Assembly (NCBI GenBank): GCA_018292915.2
Contig: JACVVK020000018.1
Span: 836,001 to 900,000 of the forward strand
Direction of reading: 5' to 3'
DNA from: Batillaria attramentaria
Taxonomy: Eukaryota; Mollusca; Gastropoda; Batillariidae
Length of the DNA stretch: 64,000 bases
In this document: in pieces, positions 34,001 through 43,978 of the stretch
Position numbering within the stretch: the stretch's first letter is position 1
Layout: every line of letters starts with the position of its first letter
Notes under the pieces: generated by a model
Database searches by the model: none
The model's input: the letters and a program-made list of their open reading frames with translations, nothing else
What the model was told of the DNA's origin: nothing
Made by a program: the position numbers and the translations under genes

Positions 34001-37000
34001 CCTTATCACAGCAACCAATCAAGTGTCCCTACTCCCATCATTACGCATATTCAGCCATTATTAAACAGGTTGCACTTTCGTTGGCTGTTTGTGACAAAAG
34101 TACAAAAGCGATTTCAATGAACTTTTGATATGACACAACTGGGATACTATTCTTGTGTGTGCACTGCTCTTTGAGAAAAACCGTTCACTACTCACAACGC
34201 AGCAACTACTTTAGTAAGTACACCCCCATAATATCGCTACCGAAAAAAGTGCTCACTTGGATATCATATTTCATACGTACCTGCACATGCGGTGACAAGG
34301 GAACTTCACAACACCAAAGAAGCGTTTCCTGACTAAATTGTTCAATGTTCGTAAATGTTTTCCGCGATACATGTCACCTGCAGTGACCTAATAAGTGCAC
34401 AAGCATGAAATACTGCCGTTTTACAGCGTCCTTTGAATCAACGGCCAAACTGATGGCCGCAATTTTCCAGGAAGCATCATTCTGATTGGGGTAAAATTTC
34501 AGTATGTCAACAATGAATGTCTTGTCTAACAGTAACCGTATTTAGGGTGGAGTTCTGCGCATTTCTGTACCCGCAAACACGCATACTTTGTGCAAACCCT
34601 CAAAAGCCCATTTATAGGGCTCATATAGTGAAAATGGCAAGATAAACGGTCGTTTTTAACGGTGACGCGGACGGAGAAAAAATTCACGGAGACCACCACA
34701 GCATTAGGGGCCTGTGCTCTACTGATTTCTGTAATAAAAAGTTAGGATCAAATTTGTTCTACCTTCCGCTATATAAAAAGCCTAATTAGACTAGCCTAAT
34801 GTATGAATTGGTTGGTGAGACGTCATCGGAAATGTTAATGTAACACTAACGCCATCTCAAACATATGATGTTCTCGTTTACATAATCGAGTATACAATAG
34901 TGCGTTAGGTATCACCGTATGTGGTGGAAAAGGACGTTAAACTCTCAAACACCCACCCCACCCACCCCAGTGCGTTAGTGCAAAAAATTTAATGTCCACA
35001 GAAACTCAGTGGTTCAGCTTCTGTACTTATACATTCGAATTTAGAATGTATGCGGTTTAAGAAAAAAAAAAAATTAGTCAGGAGCAGGGCCCAAGTAATG
35101 GACGACTCAACTCATGGACGTTTTGCGTGCACAATGAAGGGGCGGGGCGAAGGCCCTTGCCGAGTGGAGTCGTCTCTTCTTTGCCAACGACGTACTGCTT
35201 CGAACTAAGTCTTGCCACTTCTGACATATTTTTGCAGGTCCACCGCCATCATACGACTCGTTGTATGGACGCGTCAAGTCGGCGAAAAGCGAGTCATCGG
35301 GATTCTACAGTTTTGTCAAGACCGTTGCATGCATCCTAATCGGAACAGGTAAGTGTATTGACTGTATTAGCTCTTTAGGAGCCCGAGCGCGACCATCCCT
35401 GCCAGCTTCGTGGTGAGACTGGTTAAAAAGAACAAGCCACTGCACACCAGCAGGAGCCACTTCGAGCCACAATTACGCAAGACGTGGGCCTTCCGTTCTC
35501 CGTTAGGTCCGAGACCGCTACAGATTGCTTAATGTAGAATTGCGATTTTTTTTCACCTGTGGTGACTTGAAGTGGCTTCTAGTGATCAGGCTGGGGAATT
35601 TTCAGTCATCTGGCAATTTTCAGCCAGATTTCCTGTCCTTTCAGCCAAAAAATATCTGTGTTTCAGCCAAAGGAAAGGAAGAAGGAAAAAGGGTTGCACA
35701 CACTTCCATGATACATGTAATGCCACATGGGACAATCTAACTTCGTTTTTGAAGAGTTGCATGTCAGTAGCAAGGCAGTATTTTTGGTTTGGATGCCTAG
35801 GAGAGGCTACAAAATGCCTTTAAAATGCTCTAAATGCCTTTAAAATGCTGTTTTTCCCTCTTAAGTGCGGGCATCACCCCTGTGTTCCCTCAGCAGGGTG
35901 TTGCCTTTGCACCCCAGCCTAGGTTTCAGTCTTATTTTCCCTCAGCAATTCCCCAGCCTGAGTGATCTGAAGATTTCAAGTAGAAATGCGATTTTGTTGT
36001 TGTTGCCTAGGCTTCTAAGACTTAAAGGCGTTGTTTCTAAGATTAGTATGGGGACTTTTGTTATGGAACAGCTGCGCTTGTACGCTCGAATTGGTCTATG
36101 TTAATGGTAAGTAAAGCTCTGAATGCGATACCATGCCGTTGACAGACTGTGCGAGGGGAGGGGGGGGGGATTCAAATTATCCTACGTGAAAATTCAGATT
36201 CTGCTACCGTAGCTACGTTAAAATTCAATTCTCCTACTGACTCAGCGACGACGGCCAAGTCGGACTAACCGATACTGTTTCACAGGTGCAGACCTGCCTA
36301 CCCTACGCATTGACCATAGAAACCTAAGTAATTTTGAGCTTACTACGCAACTACGCATTTTAATTGCCCCACTACACAATTTTGTTTCCTAAATCTATGT
36401 AATTTAGCGGTTTGCGTTTCGTCAAATCCGATCTGAACTTTTGCTTGTGCCGATGCAGCTTTTTGAACAAGCCTCATTCAAAGTTTAACTTGACAATGTA
36501 TAAATACCCGGTAGAAAGAAATTTGGCTAAAAAACAACAAGAACAACAGAAAACATACTGAGATACTATGGTAGTACATGTACACTTTAACCAGTCGAAT
36601 CAAACAAGCCAAAGAATAGAATAGTTGCTATGTAGCTCAAGCAACAAGCTGGCACATTTCGGCACACTACTCATTTGGCCAGGAAACTACTCGTTTGGTT
36701 TTTGGCACTACTTATGTCATGTTTGGTGGGTAGGCAGGTCTGCAGGTGTGTCACTATCATCATGATCCTGATGTCTGTAAGAATGTATTGTATGACTGTG
36801 CGTGTGTACCGGTTTTGCCTGTTGTAAGGCTCCCAGAGCCCCAGCAGGTAGTTTGGCGCCAGACAAATCCTCATGATGATGATGATGATTATCATTGTGG
36901 ACATGTCACGTGCCGTTTTGCATATATATGCATGGCTGAAGCGATTTCCTTACGTGTGTTTCAGTCGGGTTCACGCTGCTGATTGCATTGTTTATGGCCG

Positions 37001-37038
37001 TACCCATCGCCATGATCGTTATCGTAAGTTTCTGAGCT

Positions 37039-37078
<40 letters not shown>

Positions 37079-38339
37079 CTCGGTATCGGCAAGTTTCTGA
37101 GCTTGGGAGGGGGGTGGGGTGGGGGGCTGTCTTCAAGTGCTTTATACTCAGGGATGACAACAGTTCCGCCGTTCTCCGCCGTTCCGCTGTCTTTAAAAAA
37201 AAATCTCCGCTGTTCTAAAAAAATCTCCGCGGAAAAAAATCGAAAAGTAATTAAAAAGTCATAGCCGTAGAACTTCGTCACTGGATATTCTCTCTCTCTC
37301 TCTCCCCCCCCCCCCCCCGCTTGTCAATTTTTTCGGCGTTACTTGCATTCCGATTTTGAGGGCCAATTCAGTTTCAGGACTGCTGCGGTAAGCTGTAGTG
37401 CCGTCCGCGGCCCCCCCCCCCCCCCCCCCGCCCCCGCTTGTCAATTTTTTCGGCGTTACTTGCATTCCGATTTTGAGGGCCAGTTTCAGGACTGCTGCGG
37501 TAAGCTGCCTTGCCGTTCCCCCCCCCCACCCCCCCCAGCTTGTCAATTTTTTCTGGCTTTCCTTCTACGCAAGCCGGCCCCAGACCCCCGGGAAAATCTC
37601 CTCTGCTTTCTTAAAAGTTGTTGTCATCCCTGATACTGTAGGCCTGTCTGTATAAACCACAGGTCTCCATCTGCTGCGGTCACTTGCAGTCTCCTCTCGC
37701 TGTGACATGCCTTGGCGACGTGCTTAATAGTAATAATAGTGACGATGATGATAAGAATGACTATTATACAGGCGCTTTACTACACAATTTCTTGGCTCAA
37801 AGTCCCGCGAACTGAACCCAGCACGGTGCCGGCTCTCACACATCCGGGAATCAACACATTACAATCAGCGGCGTGACGTCAGTGATGCGAAGGGTCGGCT
37901 CAGCTATTTAATTTCCAGAACTGCATACATTCATGAGAACTGACAAAACATGGTCCTTAAAATAAATATATGGTCAGGTCCTCGGCAGAACTGTTTCTTC
38001 TGCGAACCAGCAAAACAGCTTGGTTACCACGCTTTGTTTTGCGTATGTACAGTATGATTCGTTTTGAACTGCAGGAAACATGCACTCGTGGTATTTCCGA
38101 CATATCATATAAAAACAAATCTTGTGAAGCATGCCCCTGCACACACCCCTAGCTTAACAATTAAGCAGGCGTGCACTCCTGGCTTTGACACTTCATCACC
38201 ATAGTAAGTTTTAGGCAGTTCGTGGTAAACACACTGTGTAGTTTTAAATTCAATTCAATTCAATTCAATATAACTTTATTGTCTGTCGATGGCAGAAAAT
38301 TTTCTTCTGGCTCGCACGACCACACACACACACACACAC

Positions 38340-38426
<87 letters not shown>

Positions 38427-40788
38427 TAATTTATCTAGACATATAAATCCATACATATTAAACACAGATCCTAAAGTAATGTGTGATGTCCAGGTCTAAT
38501 ACTATGCTACTAAACTAAGAAAATCTAACTAAAAGATGGCAAGGGCATAGCGGACATGACACAGCTGAGGAGTAAGCACAGTTATGAAAATCTCAACAAA
38601 TAAAATCTGTACATACTGGGGACGGGCAGTAAACACAGTCATGAGTTAAAAATAGATACTGCTAAGGGAATGATACTGCGCTTGGAAATCAAAATGTGTA
38701 CTTGCAAACTGTGAATTTTTACAAAGTGTCATCCTGTTAAGTGGGTCCGACTGTATTACAGCTACACTTTGCTATGCAAAAACTACACTTTGGACCCCCT
38801 AAACCATGCTGAACCTTTCTGAGAGTAGACTGACAGGTCTTCTAATGTGTGGATTTTAGAGTTTGTGTGATTCTCCACAGTAATTGTTTGGATATAAGCT
38901 TACCTGTACAGCAACAAGAGGTCTGTAATAGCTTAAGTCTGAGGATATGAATTTGAGGGGAAATGTGGTAGATAAGAATATCTATCAACTGCTCTCAGGC
39001 GCCACGAGAGGCCTAGAATTGGCTCTTAAATTTGGCAAAATTCATTTTTTTTTCGGGGGAGCGTTGCCCCCCGGTCCCCCCAGCAGGGCTCCGCCCCTGC
39101 ACCCCGCCGGGGCCTGGGCTGCCCCTGGACCCCGGCCTGGGAAGAGAAGTTTCAGTATTTTCAAAATTGACAGCTTTCACCCATGCATATGTGGCACTAC
39201 TTTTTCTGTAAAGGCACGTACTACCTGGATGATTGTCCGGTGGAGCGATACATTCCCATCTACCTGATCGTTGGTGGCTGCTTCGCCTACTTGCGGATGA
39301 TGATTGCCGTGGGGTTGAGGGTTAAACAGCGGTGCTGCAGCAGGGAGTCGGACGGCGACGAGGAAGAGGATGGAGTCAACCCGTGTAGTGCCTTGCTGGA
39401 CTGTTTCCAGATCGCCTGGTTTATTGCAGGTGGGTTTAAATATTGTGTTACCCGGCACGCCAAGTAACTAACTAACCAAGCAACCAACCAAGCAAAACCA
39501 ACTTCACCCCTCCCCCCGAAAACAACAACAACATCAAACAAAACAACAACAACAACAAAAACACACAAAAAACAACAGGTTCATGCCGACCTATCATTAT
39601 TTTTTAACTTGGTTCCTACCAAGTAAGATTAGAGGCCTCAAAAACAAAACAAAACAAAAACCCACAAAATAATTTAGTATTGAAATTTCGCCTGGTGGGA
39701 GTGCTGCACTTTGATTATACTCGTGTTTGCGGTAGTTAGAGCCGTTAAGGAACGGCGAATCTTGCCTGATTTTCACATTCAGAGCCAAAACCGAGAAAGA
39801 GTCAAAAACGTGGGGTACGAAATGTGATATAACGATGAGATTGACAACAGACTATTGATTTATGTTTTCGTACCCAACACAAGGTATTCTACACACGTGC
39901 TAATCATAGGGATTAAAATCTCCCACCTTAGGCTAAAAATTCCCCCCCCCCACCTCCCCCCTCTTTCCGAAAACTGTCTGTCCTCTGAAGCATTCAAAAT
40001 CATCCCAAAACACACCAGATCGCAAATATTTTGTTTCCTCCTCTGAAGCAGTTCAAAAACGCACCAGGTTGATTTTAGTATAATTTCTTTTTTCTGGGGG
40101 AGGATGCCCTCCGAACACGGGCCCAGCATAACGCGACTGCTAAAGTCTACACACTTTTCCTTCCTTCGGATCATGGACCAATTTAAGCCCTGTAATCACT
40201 CAGGCTAGAGAATTTTCATTCATTTGGCAATTTTCAGCCAAATTTCCTATCCTCTCAGCCAGAAAATCTAAGTTTCAGCCAAAGAAAAGGAAGGGGGGGG
40301 GGAGAGGTGCTTACACTGTCATGATACATGTAATGCCATATGACTATGTAACAGTCTAACTTCATTTGTGAAAACTTGCATGTCAGTATCATGGGAATAT
40401 TTTACATGTATACATAAAAACGCTAAAATTTATTTTCTTACGTGAGGCATTTCCCCCGTGGTCCCCCAGCAGGGCGATGCCTCTGCACTCCAGCCTCGGT
40501 TTCAGTCTTTTCTTTTCTCAGCAATTCCCCAGCCTCACTGATCACTATAATGACGTCGAGACCGACGTCATCAACTAAATAAAATGCAAACTCCTTTGCG
40601 TCACAGGTAACGTGTGGATCTACAGGACCTACGGCAACTTCAACTCCACTGACGCGACGGCGGCGGACTTCTGTGACCCGACCCTGTATTACTTCTCATT
40701 CTGGCTGACAACCTCTGTCTACATACTTTTGGTGTTTAGCTGTTGCTTCGTCGCCATTGGTGGCTTCCTTGCCAGTCTGCTTTGGTAG
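31095..40788 (+). CDS. TMEM272-like four-pass membrane protein, 5 exons, about 206 aa
   Basis: Family of unknown function. Exons: 31095-31146, 35238-35348, 36965-37023, 39214-39429, 40607-40788. N-terminal PPPSYDSLYGRVK (residues 19-31) is the family's cytoplasmic start. Four hydrophobic spans follow: about 43-74 (ending AVPIAMIVI), IPIYLIVGG..LRMMIAV, LLDCFQIAWFIAGNVWIY, and FWLTTSVYILLVFSCCFVAIGG. DDCPVERYIPIY is a strong signature. An acidic loop (SDGDEEEDG) lies between spans 2 and 3. Exon 3 ends ATC|GTAAGT in phase 0 while exon 4 needs phase 1. Either a G has been lost at the donor (or in assembly), or a weaker donor at 37028 is used, giving VS in place of G and 207 aa. A possible poly(A) signal lies at 41129. 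Introns are packed with repeats. Confidence 0.85.
31329..34765. mobile_element. 3.4-kb inverted-repeat element with about 710-bp arms, in TMEM272-like intron 1
   Basis: The left arm (31329-32038) and right arm (34052-34765) are inverted copies with scattered substitutions. Outer ends are AAGGTGGAACAAATTTG and its near inverse; inner ends are CTGTTTAATAATGGCTG and CAGCCATTATTAAACAG. The 2-kb centre holds a second inverted repeat (32072-32218 / 32557-32703). No transposase or reverse transcriptase was recognised, so this looks like a foldback or non-autonomous DNA transposon. Clear target duplications were not found. Confidence 0.8.
32072..32703. repeat. Nested inverted repeat with TCAAGGTCA boxes
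   Basis: Arms 32072-32218 and 32557-32703 (147 bp each) share TATGTAGA.CACAAC, GTGGCTGAATTCATTTCAAG, ATCACACGGCAAACATGTTT and GTCTGTTTACTCC in inverse. Each arm has AAGGTCAAGGTCAT, and the 338-bp loop has further copies (GTGACCTTGACCTTTAC near 32321, CAAGGTCAAGGTCACC near 32442). Confidence 0.85.
34909..34968 (+). mobile_element. SINE-1 3'-tail insertion, 60 bp, with 10-bp target duplication
   Basis: Only the tail is present: GTATGTGGTGGAAAAGGACG, then TTAAAC and CACCCACC. It is flanked exactly by AGTGCGTTAG at 34899-34908 and 34969-34978. The intact duplication shows that this is a complete but extremely 5'-truncated retroposition and not a deletion relic. Confidence 0.85.
35581..35967 (+). 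mobile_element. MITE with CAGGCTGGGGAATT ends, copy 1
   Basis: Left end AGTGATCAGGCTGGGGAATT, right end AATTCCCCAGCCTGAGTGATC. The interior has TTTCAGCCA repeats, GATACATGTAATGCCA and a CAGCAGGGTGTTGCC..GCACCCCAGCCT block. A second copy lies at 40194-40546 in the same gene. Confidence 0.75.
37020..37104 (+). repeat. Local duplication of the exon 3 donor segment around a poly(G) run
   Basis: TATCGTAAGTTTCTGAGCTT at 37020-37039 spans the exon 3 donor. TATCGGCAAGTTTCTGAGC recurs at 37084. The two are separated by an uninterrupted run of about 37 G. The second copy has ATCGG where the active donor has ATCG. Confidence 0.8.
37149..37632. mobile_element. MITE with CAGGGATGACAACA ends and 5-bp target duplication
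   Basis: CAGGGATGACAACA (37149) is exactly inverted as TGTTGTCATCCCTG (ending 37632). ATACT flanks both sides (37144-37148, 37633-37637). The interior has two nearly identical blocks of about 110 bp, each with CTTGTCAATTTTTTCGGCGT, GACTGCTGCGGTAAGCTG and a poly(C) run, plus part of a third. It lies in TMEM272-like intron 3. Confidence 0.88.
37725..37930. repeat. Dispersed repeat, copy 3 of the AGGCGCTTT-type family
   Basis: Begins with a TAATAATAG microsatellite, then ATTATACAGGCGCTTTACTA, CTTGGCTCAAAGTCCCGCGA, ATCAACACATTACAATCA and a GGCTCAGCTATTTAATTTCC end. Same block order as 10140-10310. Confidence 0.6.
38250..38470. repeat. LINE-tail-like repeat with embedded (CA)n
   Basis: AATTCAATTCAATTCAATAT then ACTTTATTGTCTGT and TTTTCTTCTGGCTC, followed by a (CA)n tract at 38321-38425. 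The similar order ATACTTTATTGTCTGTATAA..TCTTCTTTGGC occurs at 62880-62960. This resembles common non-LTR retrotransposon 3' ends; no reverse transcriptase is attached. Confidence 0.5.
39030..39150. repeat. CAGCAGGG-type GC-rich repeat fragment
   Basis: CCCCCAGCAGGGCTCCGCCC and CTGCACCCCGCCGGGGCC match in style the interiors of the two CAGGCTGGGG MITEs (CAGCAGGGCGATGCC, GCACTCCAGCC). No ends were found. Confidence 0.4.
40194..40546 (+). mobile_element. MITE with CAGGCTGGGGAATT ends, copy 2
   Basis: Left end AATCACTCAGGCTAGAGAATT-like, right end AATTCCCCAGCCTCACTGAT. The interior TTTCAGCCAAA, GATACATGTAATGCCATATG and CAGCAGGGCGATGCCTCTGC match copy 1 at 35581-35967. It ends about 60 bp before TMEM272-like exon 5. 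Confidence 0.7.
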
Positions 40789-40890
40789 GACTGACGTATA
40801 GTATGTCATAACTGACGTATCACGCGGCGCACGCGCTCAGTACGTGTGGGCGTGTTGCCGCGACGTGACCAGCTTTAGGAACGTAGACGA

Positions 40891-40960
<70 letters not shown>

Positions 40961-41050
40961 ATATAAAGAAATATTATAGCGCACGCTAGAGGTGAGAGAG
41001 AGAGAGAGAAGGGAGAGACAGGGAGAGAGAGAGGGAGAGAGAGAGAGTTT
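40891..41050. repeat. (GT)n and (GA)n tracts in the TMEM272-like 3' UTR region
   Basis: GT repeat at 40891-40954 and GA-rich repeat at 40993-41047, both downstream of the stop codon and before the AATAAA at 41129. Confidence 0.9.
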
Positions 41051-41128
41051 AGTAACTGAAAATGCGAATCTCGTGTAAAAGAACATACTGCTTCCGCACT
41101 GCGTTCGGATGAAACCGGGTGCGATTCA

Positions 41129-41134
41129 AATAAA
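41129..41134 (+). promoter_or_regulatory. Possible poly(A) signal of the TMEM272-like gene
   Basis: First AATAAA on the plus strand after the stop codon at 40788, 341 bp downstream. Confidence 0.3.
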
Positions 41135-41251
41135 CGGAGTGAGTTTTACCTTGATAATGCCAACTGGTGTGTCTGTTTCATATTTTCTCGAACCATGCAT
41201 TTACCAGCGGTCGTCTTTCGCCACCCCTTTATCATATCGTTTAACGGAAAG

Positions 41252-41442
41252 CCCCCCCCCCCCCCCCCAAAAAAAAAAAAAAAAACCCACCAAAACAACA
41301 ACCAAACAAACCCAAAACAAAACCAACCAAAAAAAACCCAAACAACAAAAACGAAAAACAAAACAAAAAAACACCCCCCCCCCAAAAAAAAAAAAAAAAA
41401 AACACCCCAAAGAAAGAAACAAAACAAACAGGGGGGGGGGGG
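41252..41442. repeat. Poly(C)/poly(A)/poly(G) low-complexity block
   Basis: Runs of C, A and (CAAAA)-type sequence end in a G run at 41431-41448. Similar A/C-rich interiors occur at 45430-45640. Open frames here translate to Pro/Lys/Asn polymers and are not genes. Confidence 0.9.
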
Positions 41443-42032
41443 GGGGGGCGACGAGGCCGAGTTCATGTCGCAGTAGTCAGCAGCGTCAAAAAATCAGCAC
41501 TGGACCTTTGTATTTCTTATATTCCTATTACCGTGCTTGGTAAGGTAAAATCGGGCTACTCAGTCCCTCCCGTGGGGGGGGGGGTGAATGGAGGAGGGGG
41601 CGTCGCCATAGCACAGCGCCATCCATCCCCCCCCTGTTTTTTTCTGCATGCATCGTGTGTCATCGCTTTTCATTCCGCGGCCCCGCCTGTTTGGAGTGCT
41701 TTGTATGTGCTTTTAATTGTGCGTGCTTGTGTTCATGCCAAAGGGACAATACTTTTCCCGACAGCCCGGCTTCGCGGTGGCGCACAGGATTTGTGCACGC
41801 TGCATGCCAGGATTTTGTTTCGAAGGGATTCGTACACATTTGACATAATATGTATTGTCCCATAATATTCTGTCCATCTTTCACCAGGATTTGTATGCAA
41901 ACGTAGAATGTGTGCCATTGTGACTGGGCCTCGGTCATTTACTGGTGCCGGTCAGGCAGCGCTAACGACCGGCGGGAGTCAGTTGTGTTCAAAGTTTACC
42001 TAACATTATTAACTGTGTAACTGTGTACATTT

Positions 42033-42190
42033 GCTGTAAGTTTATTGTAGCTTATTGCAGGCTTATTGTTAGTTGATTGTATGTTTATTGTAAGTGTAAT
42101 GTTATTGTAAGTCTATTGTTTATTGTACGTGTATTGTTTATTGTACGTTTATTGTGAGTTAATCGTAAGTTTGCATGTTTATTGCAAGTG
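42033..42190. repeat. Degenerate tandem repeat of GTTTATTGTAA-type units
   Basis: About 12 imperfect units of TTTATTGTAAG, TTTATTGTACG and TTATTGCAGG, 9-15 bp each, without clean periodicity. Confidence 0.8.
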
Positions 42191-42377
42191 CTCTTGTCAC
42201 CTTTTAGAGAGCATGAATTTATACTATGACATCATTCAAGCTTATCGTCAGTTTTCATATCGCGTTGTGATAAACATATACTGCTCACGTAAGAGGTAAT
42301 GCTTAATCAAAAATATCCAAAACAATTCAGCTTTTGTTCAGGTTGTATCGAGTATTGACGTTTTGAATGAGACTTAC

Positions 42378-42538
42378 CCTGTGGAACTCTACAAGCTCGT
42401 AATCGTATGGTTCCCCGGATAATGTGCCGTTCGTGTTTCTCATGTATCTGCCTTGGTTTCGTGGCCGTATTTTGGACAGAAATAAATGACCTTTGATATT
42501 CCCAATAAATGGGATTGAAAGAAAGTGTTTACATTTTC
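42378..42538 (-). other. Possible internal coding exon of an unrecognised minus-strand gene
   Basis: Acceptor TATGTGCAG and consensus donor AGG|GTAAGTC bound a 161-nt open segment. It reads [16 protein letters not shown], then [20 protein letters not shown] and GEPYDYELVEFHR. The phases (1 in, 0 out) are coherent and the composition is protein-like, but no family or neighbouring exon was recognised. It lies between two known genes. A CA/GT tract sits just upstream of the acceptor. Confidence 0.3.
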
Positions 42539-42558
42539 CTGCACATATTTGCACGTTG

Positions 42559-42689
<131 letters not shown>

Positions 42690-43116
42690 CTAGGAAAAGA
42701 TTTTCCTTCACCAACACAGATCTTTCACTTTTCAACACAATTTTCACGACATTTATACAATTATATAGAAACCGACGACATTCAAAGAAAAACACACGCA
42801 TGCACACAATCGTTGCAAGCAGGGATGTCACTGACACTGAAAGAACGTTGCAGACAAAAGTCTTTTATAGCACTGTCAGCACCACTGGGCGGTAAGACCG
42901 CTACTGGAACATAAAGGATCTTGCACAAAATTTCTTTACTGTGCTGAGCACTGTGCATGGTATCCACAGACTGCAAAACCTGATGCCACTCATGGTACTT
43001 GAGCATTTTAGGAAAGCAGTTATGTATGCTCATCACGCAGCTACAAACAAGAATGTTATGGCGCCTATGCGGACGTAGAAGGGCGTTAGGTGTGGGTTTT
43101 TTTTTTGTTTTTTAGT

Positions 43117-43664
43117 TTAATCCTCTTTATTCCCTGGGGAACATAGGGCTGCAACCACACTCCGCCAGCGCACTCGGTTCTGGGACGCCCTCTTTAGTTC
43201 GGCCCACGTCGTTCCGGCGACCTTGGCTTCAGCGTCCGTACTCCTCCGCCAGGTCTGCTTCGGTCGGCCCACTTTGCGCTTTCCCTGGGGGTTCCAATCA
43301 AGGGACTGCCTGGTGACATTTGATGTTGACTTTCGCAGAGTGTGTCCGATCCATCCCCATTTCCTTCTCTTGATCTCCTGCTCGATGGGGACCTGTCTTG
43401 TTCCCTCCCAGAGGTCTTGGTTGGTGATCACCAGTGGGTATCTGATGTTGAGAATGTTGCAGAGGCATCTGTTGATGAAGGTTTGCAGCTTGTGGGAGCT
43501 TGTCTTGGTGGTGCGCCATGTCTCCGAGCCATAGAGTAGGACCGACTTCACATTTGAGTTGAAGATCCGGATCTTGTTTCGCAGGGATAGGGCTGTGGAT
43601 CTCCAGATGGGGCGCAGAGTGCGAAAGGCATGTCTGGCTTTGTTGGTGCGGCTCTTGATGTCCA
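43117..43664 (-). pseudogene. 5'-truncated non-LTR retrotransposon, C-terminal end of the reverse transcriptase ORF
   Basis: Open on the minus strand from about 43664 to a TAA at 43117. It starts with LDIKSRTNKARHAFRTLRP, then VLLYGSETWRTTK, LQTFINRCL, RRKWGWIGHTLRK, LDWNPQGKRKVGRPKQTWRR and ends SPGNKED. The LYGSETW, WIGH.LR and WNPQGKR..GRP.TWRR motifs are typical of the region after the polymerase domain in many invertebrate LINEs. The endonuclease and the catalytic FADD-type core are absent. AATAAA (near the stop) and a poly(A)-rich stretch (43100-43110) mark the 3' end. Its upstream edge abuts a SINE-1 copy in the same orientation. Confidence 0.85.
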
Positions 43665-43670
43665 GGTGTG

Positions 43671-43847
43671 GGGTGGGTGGGTGTTTGGGGTTTTAACGTC
43701 CTTTTTCCACCACATAAGGGTGACATTAAAGACGGGGCAACGATGAAAAAGCCAGCCAGCACAAATATTTGGCCCCAGCCGGGATACGAACTCACGACCC
43801 GAGCATTAGAAGTCCAACGCTCTACCATTCGGCCACCCCGGCTCCCC
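43671..43847 (-). mobile_element. SINE-1, full-length copy, joined to a LINE fragment
   Basis: On the minus strand: GGGGAGCCGGGGTGGCCGAA, TAGAGCGTTGGACTTCTAAT, GGGTCGTGAGTTCGTATCC, then GGCCAAATATTTGTGCTGG and the tail GTGGAAAAAGGACGTTAAAA followed by CCCACCCACC. It is the best-preserved copy of the family seen here. Confidence 0.88.
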
Positions 43848-43978
43848 TGTGTTAGGTATGCAACGTTTAACAATGCAATGTTACGCAGTCACTTAAAAAA
43901 AAAAAAACAAAAAAAAAAACAAAAACCCGACAATACAGACAGGCTTCTTGGAGTAAATGATAACCTGCTTTGTATTTC

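Noticed and set aside
39200..39214. Longer TMEM272-like exon 4 starting at an upstream acceptor (about 39174)
   Set aside because: It is in phase with exon 3 as written but would insert 13 residues (LSPMHMWHYFFCK) into the conserved MIVIG..YL.DCP segment.
41109..41543. 144-codon plus-strand open frame
   Set aside because: It crosses poly(C), poly(A) and poly(G) runs and gives Pro/Lys/Gly polymers; no family features.
43298..43873. 191-codon minus-strand open frame
   Set aside because: It is an out-of-frame reading of the LINE fragment and the SINE-1 head; the adjacent frame carries the real reverse-transcriptase motifs.
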